Source: Elusimicrobiales bacterium (lineage in GTDB: Bacteria; Elusimicrobiota; Elusimicrobia; Elusimicrobiales; Elusimicrobiaceae). From it: a stretch of 49,634 nt of DNA. Below the pieces are notes generated by a model. The model saw only the letters and a program-made list of their open reading frames with translations, was not told the DNA's origin and searched no databases. Shown here piece after piece: positions 15,613 through 24,979 of this stretch; the stretch's first letter is position 1, and every line of letters begins with the position of its first letter. The DNA lies in contig JBAZJT010000017.1 of the NCBI GenBank assembly GCA_041651175.1, positions 1 through 49,634 on the forward strand, given 5' to 3'. Both the position numbers and the translations under genes were made by a program.

Positions 15613-16875
15613 ATGAAAAGCGGCCTCTTTTTTTCCGTTTTTTTCGCTGCGGTTTCGGCAGCACCGGCACGGGCGCAGGGCATTGCGCTTCCGTCGGGCG
15701 GCGGGGTGAGGAACTTTCTCTCCGCGGCGGGAAATATGGAGGTTCCGGCGCCGGCGGCGCGGGAGGCGGGTTTTGCTCCGCGCTCCGGGGACGGGGACTC
15801 CGCGTGGAGCATGTCCAGTTTTTCCAGCGCGGCGGACGGGCTGGAGATATCCTATAAATACAGGAAGGGCGGCGGCGCCAAACGGCAGCCGCCGCTGGTG
15901 TTTATAGGCGGGCTTTCGCTGCAGGAAGTCTACGAGACGGTTTTTGCCGTGGAGGGCGCGCCCGCGCGGGACGAATACTGCCTGTGGATGCGCGCCCATT
16001 CCCCCACCGGCTGGAAATACACCCGCAGCCTTTTTGACTATGACGCGCTGGACATGGCGCGCCTTATCAACATCGCCGCGCGCGAATCCGGCTCCGGCAA
16101 GGTGACGCTGGTGCTGCATTCCTACGGCACCATGCTGTTCCAGCGGATGATGCAGCTGGGATACAACGGCGACGTGGCCGCTGCCATAGGCCATCTGAGC
16201 GGAACGCGGGTTATATTGTCCAACGGCGTCACCCATAAGAACAACGTGTTTGTCCCGCAGTTATGGGAATCCTATATGATGGCTTCCAATCTGGATAAAT
16301 TCGTGCTGTGGCTGGACGGCTCGGACGATTACGCGGAATACTGGAAACACGCGGCGGAAACCAATCCAGCCATCGCCATGCCCACCAATTTCAACTATGC
16401 CGTATGGCGGGTGCAGCGCCAGAATTCCATCATGGCCGCAACCAAGCAGGGCGCGGACATGTCTATCGCAGACCTTTCGGAACCATGGGATGACCCGGAC
16501 ATAGAGCCTGTGCGCGCCTCGCTGCTGCGCACAGTGCGCCAGAACGCCGTCAATCCCGACTGGCGCGAGGCGCTGCTGCGCCGGTCCTACAACACCTCCC
16601 ACGCCAATTTTGACGGCAACGATATGGAACTTCTCAAAAACAGCGGCATACGTACCGTATGGGTGGCGACCACCAAGGACCAGCTGCTGCCCTGGGCAAG
16701 CACCAAATTCCTTATGCAGCATCTGGGAATGGACGCGCCGAAAGAAACGCCGGAGGCGGGCTCCTCCTTCAAAAACTCCGAAGGCACGGCGGAGATGCGC
16801 ATTTTCGACGGCGACCATTATTTCCCCCTCAAACACCCCCGCGAATTCCTGAAACTGATATACAGCGACAAGTAG
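15613..16875 (+). CDS. Exported alpha/beta-hydrolase-like protein
   Basis: A 420-residue protein with a signal peptide (MKSGLFFSVFFAAVSAAPARAQ) and an alpha/beta-hydrolase layout: strand-nucleophile turn KVTLVLHSYGTMLFQRM with candidate Ser in HSYG (the first Gly of GxSxG is replaced by His position shift), a candidate acid in TKDQLLPW and a candidate His in FDGDHYFPLKHP near the C-terminus. A lipase or esterase acting outside the cytoplasm is the best guess; substrate unknown. ATG at 15613 is preferred to the adjacent TTG. It stands alone between the repeat-filled gap and the polysaccharide exporter, behind two candidate promoters, one with a palindrome. Confidence 0.7.
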   Translation: MKSGLFFSVFFAAVSAAPARAQGIALPSGGGVRNFLSAAGNMEVPAPAAREAGFAPRSGDGDSAWSMSSFSSAADGLEISYKYRKGGGAKRQPPLVFIGGLSLQEVYETVFAVEGAPARDEYCLWMRAHSPTGWKYTRSLFDYDALDMARLINIAARESGSGKVTLVLHSYGTMLFQRMMQLGYNGDVAAAIGHLSGTRVILSNGVTHKNNVFVPQLWESYMMASNLDKFVLWLDGSDDYAEYWKHAAETNPAIAMPTNFNYAVWRVQRQNSIMAATKQGADMSIADLSEPWDDPDIEPVRASLLRTVRQNAVNPDWREALLRRSYNTSHANFDGNDMELLKNSGIRTVWVATTKDQLLPWASTKFLMQHLGMDAPKETPEAGSSFKNSEGTAEMRIFDGDHYFPLKHPREFLKLIYSDK

Positions 16876-16924
16876 CGCGAGGGTTGCCGCGCCCGTTCCC
16901 GGCGCGGCGCCGGGCCGGTTTTGG

Positions 16925-16930
16925 TATAAT
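16925..16930 (+). promoter_or_regulatory. -10 box for Wzm-like gene
   Basis: TATAAT, 11 bases before the ATG at 16942; no clear -35 and no Shine-Dalgarno. Confidence 0.5.
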
Positions 16931-16941
16931 TGTAACAGAGC

Positions 16942-17796
16942 ATGATTCAATCCCCCTATGCGGCGCGGGCCGGCGGCGTCAGGCATTATTACGGCCCCTA
17001 TGCCATGTTTTCCGGCCTGTGGAATTCGCGCCAGCTGCTGCGCCAGTTCGTCCAGCGCGATATTGATTCCCGCTACCGCGGCTCCTGGGCGGGGTTGTTC
17101 TGGTCTGTCCTCAACCCGCTTACCATGCTGGCGGTGTATACCTTCGCTTTCGGCTATCTGATGCAGTCCAACCGCGCGCTGATTACGCGCGCGGCCATGG
17201 CGCAGACCGCGTTCAACATATTCGCGGGGCTGATAGTTTTCAATTTGTTTGCGGACGCGGTCAACCGTGCACCCTCGCTTTTCACCGCCAACGCCAATTA
17301 CGTCAAAAAAGTGGTTTTCCCGCTGGATATGCTCTGCTGGATGGCCGTAGGCTCCGCCTTTTTTACCGCGATGATGAGCCTTGCCGCCCTGGCCGTGTTT
17401 TATCTCGTGGCGGAAGGACCGCTGCCGGTTACATTCGCGCTGGCGCCGCTTATTCTGCTGCCGTTCGCTTTCATCGCGGCGGGCGTGGTGCTGTTTTTGT
17501 CGTCGCTGGGGGTTTATCTGCGCGATGTGAGCCAGACTGTGGGCAATTTCATATCGCTGCTCATATTTTTAAGCCCGGTTTTCTACACCGAGACGCTGCT
17601 TCCGCTGCGCATACGGCCCTATTTCCGGCTGAACCCGCTGGTTTTCCCGATAACCGAACTGCGCAAAACCGCGCTGGCCGGGCAATGGCCGGATTGGGGC
17701 GGGCTTGCGCTCTACTCGCTGGCCGCCGCGCTGATTGCGTGGGCGGGCTTTGTCTGCTTCCAGAAAATGAGAAAAGGATTTGCCGATGTCCTCTGA
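16942..17796 (+). CDS. Polysaccharide ABC exporter permease (Wzm-like)
   Basis: A 284-residue ABC-2 type permease with six predicted membrane helices. The cytoplasmic N-terminal stretch RQFVQRDIDSRYRGSWAGLF and the later YLRDVSQTVGNFISLLIFLS and LNPLVFPITELRKTAL segments are characteristic of O-antigen and teichoic-acid exporters such as Wzm, KpsM and TagG. It would carry an undecaprenyl-linked polysaccharide across the inner membrane. Its stop overlaps the ATPase start by 17 bases, so the two are coupled. No glycan-assembly genes surround it. Confidence 0.92.
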   Translation: MIQSPYAARAGGVRHYYGPYAMFSGLWNSRQLLRQFVQRDIDSRYRGSWAGLFWSVLNPLTMLAVYTFAFGYLMQSNRALITRAAMAQTAFNIFAGLIVFNLFADAVNRAPSLFTANANYVKKVVFPLDMLCWMAVGSAFFTAMMSLAALAVFYLVAEGPLPVTFALAPLILLPFAFIAAGVVLFLSSLGVYLRDVSQTVGNFISLLIFLSPVFYTETLLPLRIRPYFRLNPLVFPITELRKTALAGQWPDWGGLALYSLAAALIAWAGFVCFQKMRKGFADVL

Positions 17797-19066
17797 TACA
17801 GCGATACGGGTCTCCAACATCAGCAAGTGCTATCACATCTACGCCCAGCCGCAGGACAGGCTCAAGCAGGCCGTTTATCCGAAACTGCAAAAGCTGTTCG
17901 GGCGCGAGCCGAAAAACTGCTTCGCCGAATTCTGGGCCGCGCGGGATATTTCCTTTGAGGTGAAAAAAGGCGAGGTGCTGGGTATCATCGGCAGGAACGG
18001 CTCCGGCAAATCCACCATACTGCAGATGATAGCCGGCACCATCACCCCGACGGCGGGCGAAATCTCGGTCAACGGCAGGGTGGCCGCGCTGCTGGAACTG
18101 GGCGCGGGATTTAACCCGGAGTTCACCGGGCGCGAAAACGTCTACATGAACGCCGCGCTGATGGGCCTTTCGCGCGAGGAGACCGACGCGCGTTTTGACG
18201 CCATCGCCAAATTCGCCGACATAGGCGATTTCATAGAGCGTCCGGTGAAAACCTATTCCAGCGGCATGTATGTGCGGCTGGCGTTCGCGGTGGCCGTCCA
18301 CGCCGAGCCGGACATTTTCATAGTGGACGAGGCGCTCTCCGTGGGCGATATCGCCTTCCAGAACAAATGCTACCGCAAGTTCAACGAGTTCAGGGAAAAG
18401 GGCATCTCCATACTCTTTGTCACCCACGATCTGGGCACCATCATAAAATACTGCGACCATGTGATAGTGATGGAAAAAGGCCGCCAGTACGCCTGCGGCG
18501 ACGCGCGCGCGATGGCCGACGTCTATAAACAGTTGCTCATGCCCAATGAAAACGCCGCGCCCGCCCCGGACTGCGCGGACCCCGCCGATGGAGCAAAAAA
18601 CTGTTTTGAAAAAAACCCAGCCTTCCTGGAATACGGCGACAAGCGGGCCGAGATAACGGACTGGGGCATCTTTGACGAGCAGGGCCGCCCCGCCCAGATA
18701 ATAACCGACCCGCGCCAGAAATGCGAGATTTTCATGCGCATCCGGGCGCGCGAATCAATACCCGGGCTGATAGCCGCCTTTACCATAAAAGACATCAAGG
18801 GCGCGGAGGTTACCGGCACAAACACCTGGTACCGCGGCGACGTCATAGACGTTCGCGCGGGCGAGACCGTAGAGGTGCGCTTTCGCCAGAACCTGCCGCT
18901 TCAGACCGGGGGCTACACATTGAATTTCGGCTGCACCTCGCATGTGCAGGAGGGGCTGGCGGTGCATCACCGGCTCTATGACCTGCTGCTGCTGCAAGCC
19001 TCGTCCCACGAGCAATTTGTGGGCGTTTTCAACCCCGCCAGCGAAATAGAAATCCGCCGCAACTAA
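17780..19066 (+). CDS. Polysaccharide ABC exporter ATPase with Wzt C-terminal domain
   Basis: A 428-residue protein. Residues 1 to about 245 form the ATPase with Walker A GRNGSGKST, signature YSSGMYVRLAFAVA and Walker B IFIVDEALSVGD. Residues about 275-428 form a beta-rich domain like the Wzt carbohydrate-binding domain, which recognises the modified end of the O-polysaccharide before export. The presence of this domain points to the chain-terminated (O8/O9a-type) export route. A non-overlapping glycan cluster is not seen. The stop overlaps the end of the convergent broken gene by 4 bases. Confidence 0.93.
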   Translation: MPMSSDTAIRVSNISKCYHIYAQPQDRLKQAVYPKLQKLFGREPKNCFAEFWAARDISFEVKKGEVLGIIGRNGSGKSTILQMIAGTITPTAGEISVNGRVAALLELGAGFNPEFTGRENVYMNAALMGLSREETDARFDAIAKFADIGDFIERPVKTYSSGMYVRLAFAVAVHAEPDIFIVDEALSVGDIAFQNKCYRKFNEFREKGISILFVTHDLGTIIKYCDHVIVMEKGRQYACGDARAMADVYKQLLMPNENAAPAPDCADPADGAKNCFEKNPAFLEYGDKRAEITDWGIFDEQGRPAQIITDPRQKCEIFMRIRARESIPGLIAAFTIKDIKGAEVTGTNTWYRGDVIDVRAGETVEVRFRQNLPLQTGGYTLNFGCTSHVQEGLAVHHRLYDLLLLQASSHEQFVGVFNPASEIEIRRN

Positions 19067-20683
19067 CCGGAATTCAAGGCCTTCTGCTTCGGCAGGTAAA
19101 TCTGGAAGACCGGGTTTTTGGTTTCGCCTATGGCCGGCTCATAATTATCCCGGACATACTGTTCAACGAGCGGATGTGTATTTTTGTAGCGCATCTCATC
19201 CCGGCCATCCAAAGGATAATCTATCACAAAAACAAATGCAGGGGCGGCCTGCCGTATCCGCCCGATCTCAGCCTTTTGAACTTTTTCTGATGCTGGCGTT
19301 ATCGCGTATATTTCCCAGACAGGAGATTTGAGCTCGCAGGCCGCATACATGCCCGGCCATGACGGCGTTACAACAAACGGTTTCCCGGCGGCATATTTAT
19401 CCACGATTTTGCCGAACAGGGCGATATTGGCTGCGGTTGGCCCGTCGAGCAGCAGGTTGTCTTTCCCAACTGCTGCATGCACCCAGTTGCGGTCACGGAA
19501 AGCCTGCCAGCCCGGATGCATTGGAAGCATAACGAGAATACTCACCGCCAGCACGCCGGCGTGCAGGATTTGCCGGGTCTCCTCCGGACACTCGGATATA
19601 AAAGCATAGGTTCCAAGCAGCAGCGGGAAAATGCCAAGAGCCAGATGCCCCACATCTGCGCGGGAAAACGTTCCTTTGTCTATGTAGGCGGTGTATGTCG
19701 GGAAGATGCCCCACATCTGCGCGGGAAAACGCGTAATGCGCATAAGGCACCGCCATAAACGCCGCGCCAAGAAACAAAGGCGTCACCGGGGTTTTATTTA
19801 TACGCGCCCGAATCGCGCGAACTATACCGAACACGCCGAATGCCGCCATGCCCATAAACAACAGCCCGATAATCGTTCCTCGGATTGACTGGTACAACGG
19901 CAATTCGCTGAAAAAAGAAATCCATGGCCACGGTACCGGCAGGGGAATGTTGGTCGTTTTGGTTTCAATAATCAGCCGCACGCTGTCCCGGAAAGCGCCG
20001 TAAAAACCGGGCGCGGCCGCCAGAACCGCCAGCATGGGGCAATACCCCGCAACCACTCCGGACAGCCACCATGCAAAATTGGCATACCATCGGACCGCTC
20101 CGCCGCCCGCGCTCAAATAGGCCAATAAACACAGACTTCCTATAGCGCCGTAAACGCCATGGTTTCTGCCGAAAAAGGCCGCCAATCCCACCACAATGCC
20201 TGTCAAAAAATACCGGGCGGCGGACGGTTGCTCTGCCAAGTATGCAAGCACGGCCACCAGCGATATGGAAATCGTCGTATCAAACAATTTGTGCCGTGGA
20301 AACATCCACAACAAAAGAACTGCCGACGCCATAATCCAAAAAACGGAATTCTTGCGCTGCGGAAGGCGCGCCAGCGCAATCATGGCAACAAACAGTCCCA
20401 CGGCCTGGAAAACAGCCGCAGCCACCCGCAGGGAAACAATTCCGTTATTGCCCGACAGCCGCATAAAAGCCGCGGTCCAATAATAGCGCCCCGGGTCATA
20501 GGAGGCGAAATCCCGGATAGGAACCTCCCCTGCAGCAACCCGCTGCGCGCCGTACCAAAGGTATCCTTCGTCGGACAAGTTGACGCCGGTTCTGCCTTGC
20601 AGCACAAACAATACAGTCACCAACGCGCACGAAACCAACGCAAAAAACAGCAGTTTTGAGCGCCAGGTGTTCAAATGTGTCAT
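19063..20683 (-). pseudogene. Polytopic membrane protein gene broken by 61-bp insertion
   Basis: A membrane protein of the GT-C glycosyltransferase type is split over two frames: an N-terminal part from 20683 with about nine hydrophobic helices, and a C-terminal part ending at 19063. The break is at two 28-bp direct repeats (19704-19731 and 19643-19670). Both frames read FSRADVGHL across the repeat, and deleting one repeat plus the 33 bases between them (61 bp) joins the frames into about 519 residues reading HYAFSRADVGHLALGIF. A GGAGGT Shine-Dalgarno precedes the ATG. It could be a true pseudogene, a phase-variable gene, or an assembly error. Confidence 0.85.
19643..19731. repeat. 28-bp direct repeats flanking a frameshifting insert
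   Basis: Exact copies at 19643-19670 and 19704-19731, 61 bases apart start to start. The sequence begins AGATGCCCCACATC. Loss of one unit restores the host reading frame. Confidence 0.95.
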
Positions 20684-20732
20684 GGAATACCTCCGGTTCG
20701 CTAAAATCTCCGTATTCCGCTGTGACCGGCGG

Positions 20733-21752
20733 TCAACGCCCGGGTTTGCCTTTTACGTCCTGCGAGCGCAGGTATATCTGGGCTTCGTTGACGTATTTGT
20801 TGGTGAAACCGTCGCCCTCGGCCTGTTTTGCCACCAGGGCGCGCCGGTAGAGAATGGAGGCGGTTTTCCTGAAAGCCCGTGCGTCCGTCCAGCCCACGCC
20901 TTTGGACGCGGGCCAGATAAGCCGGTTCACTTCCTCTATCATTTTCCCGGCGCGGTCTTTGGGAATATCGCGCGCATATAGAGAGGAGATTTCGGCGCAT
21001 TGCGCCGCATTGTCGCGGCAGAAAATATACCCGCGCAGCGCGGCGCGCACGAGGCGGCGCGCCGCGTCGCGGCCCCCGGAAGAGCCCAGCACGGACTCGG
21101 AAGTAAACAAGGCGTCCTGCGGCAGGAACAGCCCGGTGTCGTGAAGTTTGACGGCGGTAACGGCGGGCTCCGTGTCGGCGCGGACAACCCAGTCATAAGT
21201 CTGCGAGGATACCGCGTCAAAACGGCCTGAGGAGAACGGCTCGTCCTCCTGTATGCGCAGTATGCCCACATTCGCGCCCGGCGAAAGCCCCGAGCCGGAC
21301 AAGGCGGAGAAAACCTCGGCCTCGCTGTCGCAATAACGCAGCGCCAGCCGGCGCCCTTTAAGCTCTTTGAGCGATTTAAGGCCGGGGCGCAGCGCGATTA
21401 CCGCGCCGGAACGTTGGAAAATCTGCGCCACATTCACAAGCGGCTGGCCGCCGTCCCTGGCGATTATTATTTCCGGCAGCCTGTCCACGCCGAACTGCGC
21501 CTGGCCGGAAGAGACCATTTGCTCCGGCGAAGGGCCTTCCCCGGCGTGAAACTCCACGTTTAACCCCTCCTGCCTGAACCAGCCCTTCTCCCGCGCGGCG
21601 TAAAGCCCCGCAAACCGCGGATGATGGCTGCGGCCCAGTTCCACCGTAATGACGGAAGGCCGCGGCTGGGAGACCGCCTCGTCCTCCTGCCGCTCGCCGG
21701 AACAGCCGGACAGCAATGCCGCAAGCGCGGCGGCAATGATGGTTTTTTTCAT
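20733..21752 (-). CDS. THI5/NMT1-type solute-binding lipoprotein
   Basis: A 339-residue periplasmic binding protein with lipobox LLSGC (Cys 19 or so). The core reads RFAGLYAAREKGWFRQEGLN, VSSGQAQFGVDRLPEII and LKELKGRRLALRY, matching the THI5/NMT1 (SsuA/ThiY-like) family that delivers aromatic or pyrimidine-like ligands to ABC transporters. Here it is the third gene of an operon with TRAP permeases (start overlaps the DctM stop by 4 bases), and no ABC subunits are near. It would be the receptor for the TRAP pair; ligand unknown. Confidence 0.85.
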   Translation of the reverse strand: MKKTIIAAALAALLSGCSGERQEDEAVSQPRPSVITVELGRSHHPRFAGLYAAREKGWFRQEGLNVEFHAGEGPSPEQMVSSGQAQFGVDRLPEIIIARDGGQPLVNVAQIFQRSGAVIALRPGLKSLKELKGRRLALRYCDSEAEVFSALSGSGLSPGANVGILRIQEDEPFSSGRFDAVSSQTYDWVVRADTEPAVTAVKLHDTGLFLPQDALFTSESVLGSSGGRDAARRLVRAALRGYIFCRDNAAQCAEISSLYARDIPKDRAGKMIEEVNRLIWPASKGVGWTDARAFRKTASILYRRALVAKQAEGDGFTNKYVNEAQIYLRSQDVKGKPGR

Positions 21753-23002
21753 CCGACCCCCGAAAGCGCGGGAATATATGTAACCGCCAGCAGCGCGCCG
21801 ACCAGCAGCAGCCAGAAACTGAGCGTCGCGGAATACAGCTTTGACAGCGGCGCGTTAAACCGCCGGCTGGAAAGGAAAAGGTTCAATCCAAGCGGCGGAG
21901 TCATGTAGCCGATTTCCAAATTCAGCAGGAAAATTATGCCCAGATGCACCGGGTCTATGCCGTACTGCGCCGCCACCGGCGCGATTACCGGCACCACTAT
22001 TATGATGGCCGAGAAAATCTCCACCATATTCACCACCAGCAGGAAGCAGTTGAGTATGGCCAGGAACATCGCCTTGCTCTGCACGAAGGAATGCAGCCAG
22101 CTAAACAGCCGGGACGGAACCTCCGCGTCAATGAGATAATTGGTAAGCCCCAGCGCGGTCCCCAGCACCACGAATATCGCCCCCACCAGCATCATGCTGC
22201 GCGCGGCTATGCCGGGAATGTCGCGGAACAGGCTCAGGTCGCGGCATATAAGCGTTTCAACAACCACGGCGTAGAAGGCCATCACGGTGGCGGCCTCCGT
22301 GGCGGTGAACCAGCCGCCGTAAATTCCGCCTATCACAAGGAAGGGCAGCGGGATTTCCCACGCCGCATGGCGCGCGGCGGTTTTAAGCGCGCTCCAGGAA
22401 AACGGCTCCCTTTTTATCCCGGCGCTGCGGCCCTGCAGCAGCGCGTAAACCGTCAGAATTGCGATAAGCAGCAGGCCGGGAACCGCCCCCGCCGCGAACA
22501 GCTTGTCTATGCTGACTTTGGCCACAAGCCCGTAGAGTATTATCGGCAGGCTGGGCGGGAAAAGCAGCCCCAGGCTGCCGGTGGTGGTCAAAAGCCCCAG
22601 CGTGAATTTTTCGCTGTAGCCGTGGCTGCGCAGCATGGGGTAAAGCAGCCCGCCCAGCGCGATGATGGTAACGCCCGATGCGCCCGTAAACGCCGTAAAC
22701 AGCGCGGTGGAAATCAGCGCGGCGGCGGCCAGCCCGCCCGGCAGCCAGCCAAGCAGCGCGCCGGCCAGCGCAAGCAGCCGGCGCGGCGCGCCGGATTCCG
22801 CAAGAACATAGCCCGCGAAGGTAAAAAGCGGTATGGCTATCAGCGCGGGCAGGCTTGCCAGCCGCAGCATCTCCACGATAACCGCGGACATGTTTATTTG
22901 CGCCGTGTGGAAAGCGTAAAGCGCGCCCGCGCCGATTATGGCGAAAACCGGCGCGCCCAGCAGCGCCAGCGCCACAATGGCGGCGGCTACCAGAAGCGTC
23001 AT
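21749..23002 (-). CDS. TRAP transporter large permease (DctM-like)
   Basis: A 417-residue protein with about 12 hydrophobic helices and typical DctM segments such as IPLFTFAGYVLAESGAPRR, GASGVTIIALGGLLYPML and GLLTTTGSLGLLFPPSLPII. DctM couples sodium entry to uptake of acids such as sialic acid, succinate or 2-oxo acids delivered by a binding protein. It overlaps the DctQ-like gene by 4 bases and the binding-protein gene by 4 bases. Motifs are intact. Confidence 0.95.
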   Translation of the reverse strand: MTLLVAAAIVALALLGAPVFAIIGAGALYAFHTAQINMSAVIVEMLRLASLPALIAIPLFTFAGYVLAESGAPRRLLALAGALLGWLPGGLAAAALISTALFTAFTGASGVTIIALGGLLYPMLRSHGYSEKFTLGLLTTTGSLGLLFPPSLPIILYGLVAKVSIDKLFAAGAVPGLLLIAILTVYALLQGRSAGIKREPFSWSALKTAARHAAWEIPLPFLVIGGIYGGWFTATEAATVMAFYAVVVETLICRDLSLFRDIPGIAARSMMLVGAIFVVLGTALGLTNYLIDAEVPSRLFSWLHSFVQSKAMFLAILNCFLLVVNMVEIFSAIIIVVPVIAPVAAQYGIDPVHLGIIFLLNLEIGYMTPPLGLNLFLSSRRFNAPLSKLYSATLSFWLLLVGALLAVTYIPALSGVG

Positions 23003-23484
23003 TGCGGACGCTCCCTGAAAATCCCGGCGACGGAATGCAGCAGCATCAGCCCGAAACCCAGCGGTATGGCAAGCTCCGCAGCCCAGGCAGGAACATTGAC
23101 GCTGCCGGCGGCGAACGCCGTTGTGCCGGCGGAGAATTCGTCTCTTATGAAAACGCAGCTTGCCGCCAGCAGCGCGGCGCAGGCCAGCGCCGCGAAAACC
23201 GCGCCCGACAGTTCAACCGCGCGGCGCGATTTGCCCGGCAGCATTTTGTGCATTATATCCAGCGCGAAATGCTGCCCTTCGCGCGAGGCCAGCGCCGCGC
23301 CCGTAAACCCCGCCCACAAAACCATATGGCGCAGCAAAGGGTCCAGCCACAGTATGCTTTGCGAAAATACCAGCCGCAGCAGCAGTTGCAGGAAGGAGAG
23401 CGCTATCATCAGCCCCACCAGCAGCGCGACGGCGAATTTCTCGGCTTTGACAAGCCGGGATTCAATCAGGAATATCCGTCCCAT
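22999..23484 (-). CDS. TRAP transporter small permease (DctQ-like)
   Basis: A 161-residue protein with four predicted helices; FSQSILWLDPLLRHMVLWAGFTG and SREGQHFALDIMHKMLP match the DctQ family core (the acidic/histidine stretch with LDPL..H). DctQ pairs with DctM to form the transport core. It opens a three-gene operon with DctM and the THI5-type lipoprotein, divergent from the helicase gene. Confidence 0.92.
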   Translation of the reverse strand: MGRIFLIESRLVKAEKFAVALLVGLMIALSFLQLLLRLVFSQSILWLDPLLRHMVLWAGFTGAALASREGQHFALDIMHKMLPGKSRRAVELSGAVFAALACAALLAASCVFIRDEFSAGTTAFAAGSVNVPAWAAELAIPLGFGLMLLHSVAGIFRERPQ

Positions 23485-23548
23485 CTCTTATATGTTCGCA
23501 TTTTTTGCCGGGGCAATCAAAATAAGCTGTCCGCGCGGCGCTATTTAT

Positions 23549-23556
23549 GGGATAAT
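23549..23556 (+). promoter_or_regulatory. Extended -10 for the helicase gene
   Basis: TG-G-GATAAT with the box 23551-23556. The ATG at 23563 falls 6 bases later, where transcription would start, so the mRNA may be leaderless. No Shine-Dalgarno. Confidence 0.55.
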
Positions 23557-23562
23557 ATGAGC

Positions 23563-24855
23563 ATGTTAAAACGTCTGATGAAGAAGATCAAGCGCACATT
23601 TGCGCCGCAATCCGGTTTTTACGGGCTCGGAATTGCTCCCAAACTGCTGGAAACGCTGGATAAGCTGGGTTTCCACACCCCCACCCCCATACAACGGCAG
23701 GCCATACCCGTGGCCTGTTCGGGCAAGGATGTCGCGGGCATAGCCCAGACGGGAACCGGCAAGACCATAGCTTTTGCCATTCCCATGCTGCAAACACTGG
23801 CGGCAAAGCCGGGCAAAGGCCTTGTGCTGGTGCCCACGCGCGAGCTGGCATTGCAGGTCAACGCCGTGTTCCGCCAGTTCGCTCCGGCCATGGGGATGAA
23901 CACCGCCGCCCTGATTGGCGGCGAGCCTATGCCCAAACAGCTGCGCGATCTGGCGCGCAAGCCCAGAGTGCTGATCGCCACCCCGGGCCGCATGCTGGAC
24001 CATATCGGGCAGGGCAACACCAGCGTAGGCGATGTCTGCGTCCTGGTGCTTGACGAGGCGGACCGCATGCTGGACATGGGGTTCGCGCCGCAGATAGACC
24101 GCATTCTGCGCGCCGTTCCCAAAGAGCGGCAAAGCATGTTATTCTCCGCCACATTGCCGATGGAGGTTATGAAAATCGCCTCCAACTACATGCGCCTGCC
24201 CGTGCGCGTGGAGGTGGCCCCCTCCGGCAGCGCGGCGGAACAGGTTACCCACGAATTGTTTGTGGTCAGCAAGCCGTCCAAAAACGTTCTTATCGGCAAA
24301 CTGCTGGACAAATACTCCGGCAGCGTGCTGGTTTTCGTGCGCACCCGGCATAACGCGCGCCGCGTGGCGGAGGCGCTGTTAAACATGCGCCACAGCGCGG
24401 CGGAAATCCATTCCGACCTGACGCTGCCGCGCAGGAGAGAATCGCTTGAAGGCTTCAAAACCGGCAAATACCGCATACTGGTCGCCACCGACATCGCCGC
24501 GCGCGGCATAGACGTAACCGGCATAGAGCTTGTAATCAACTACGACCTGCCGGAGGACGAGGACAGCTATGTCCACCGCATAGGCCGCACCGGGCGCGCG
24601 GGCCGCAACGGCCATGCGATATCGTTTGCCATGCCGGACCAGCGCGACGAGGTTTCCCGCATAGAGCGGCTCATCCGCGCGCCGCTGCCGGTTTCCACCC
24701 ATCCGAGCGTTCCGGCGGAGAAGTTCAGCGGAGCCAGCCGCGCCCGCTGCCTGGACGTGCCGCCGGGATATGTTCCGCCCAAGTCCATGAGCGCGCCCCC
24801 CAGGCCCGGCAAAAACAGCGTAATGAGCAGTTTCTGCCGGGGCCGCCGCCACTGA
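23563..24855 (+). CDS. DEAD-box RNA helicase (RhlE-like)
   Basis: A 430-residue ATP-dependent RNA helicase with all core motifs: Q motif TPTPIQRQAI, I AQTGTGKT, Ia PTRELALQV, II DEAD, III SAT, V ATDIAARGIDV and VI HRIGRTGRAGR. Such enzymes remodel rRNA and mRNA, often in cold adaptation. The tail after motif VI is short (about 70 residues), with no Arg/Gly-rich extension. A start at 23557 is possible, but it lies within the range of the -10 box, so 23563 is preferred. A stem-loop at 24881 follows. Confidence 0.95.
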   Translation: MLKRLMKKIKRTFAPQSGFYGLGIAPKLLETLDKLGFHTPTPIQRQAIPVACSGKDVAGIAQTGTGKTIAFAIPMLQTLAAKPGKGLVLVPTRELALQVNAVFRQFAPAMGMNTAALIGGEPMPKQLRDLARKPRVLIATPGRMLDHIGQGNTSVGDVCVLVLDEADRMLDMGFAPQIDRILRAVPKERQSMLFSATLPMEVMKIASNYMRLPVRVEVAPSGSAAEQVTHELFVVSKPSKNVLIGKLLDKYSGSVLVFVRTRHNARRVAEALLNMRHSAAEIHSDLTLPRRRESLEGFKTGKYRILVATDIAARGIDVTGIELVINYDLPEDEDSYVHRIGRTGRAGRNGHAISFAMPDQRDEVSRIERLIRAPLPVSTHPSVPAEKFSGASRARCLDVPPGYVPPKSMSAPPRPGKNSVMSSFCRGRRH

Positions 24856-24880
24856 GCCGTTTTCCATAAAATTGAGCGCT

Positions 24881-24918
24881 GCGCCGCCGCCCCGCCCGCA
24901 AGGCCGGGGCGGCGGCGC
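24881..24918 (+). terminator. GC-rich stem-loop after helicase
   Basis: Arms of 13 bases (24881-24893 and 24906-24918) with a 12-base loop. There is no T-tract, so termination is uncertain. Confidence 0.5.
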
Positions 24919-24967
24919 GTAATTTCGCGCGTTCCGAAAGTCATGTTTCTTTCCGGCTTTCATGGTG

Positions 24968-24973
24968 TATAAT
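24968..24973 (+). promoter_or_regulatory. -10 box for the redox operon
   Basis: TATAAT, exactly 6 bases before the ATG at 24980: a clear leaderless arrangement with no room for a Shine-Dalgarno. Confidence 0.65.
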
Positions 24974-24979
24974 GCTTCT

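Noticed and set aside
21944..23560. 538-codon frame opposite DctM/DctQ
   Set aside because: Gln/Arg-rich shadow; the minus-strand frames encode clear TRAP permeases.
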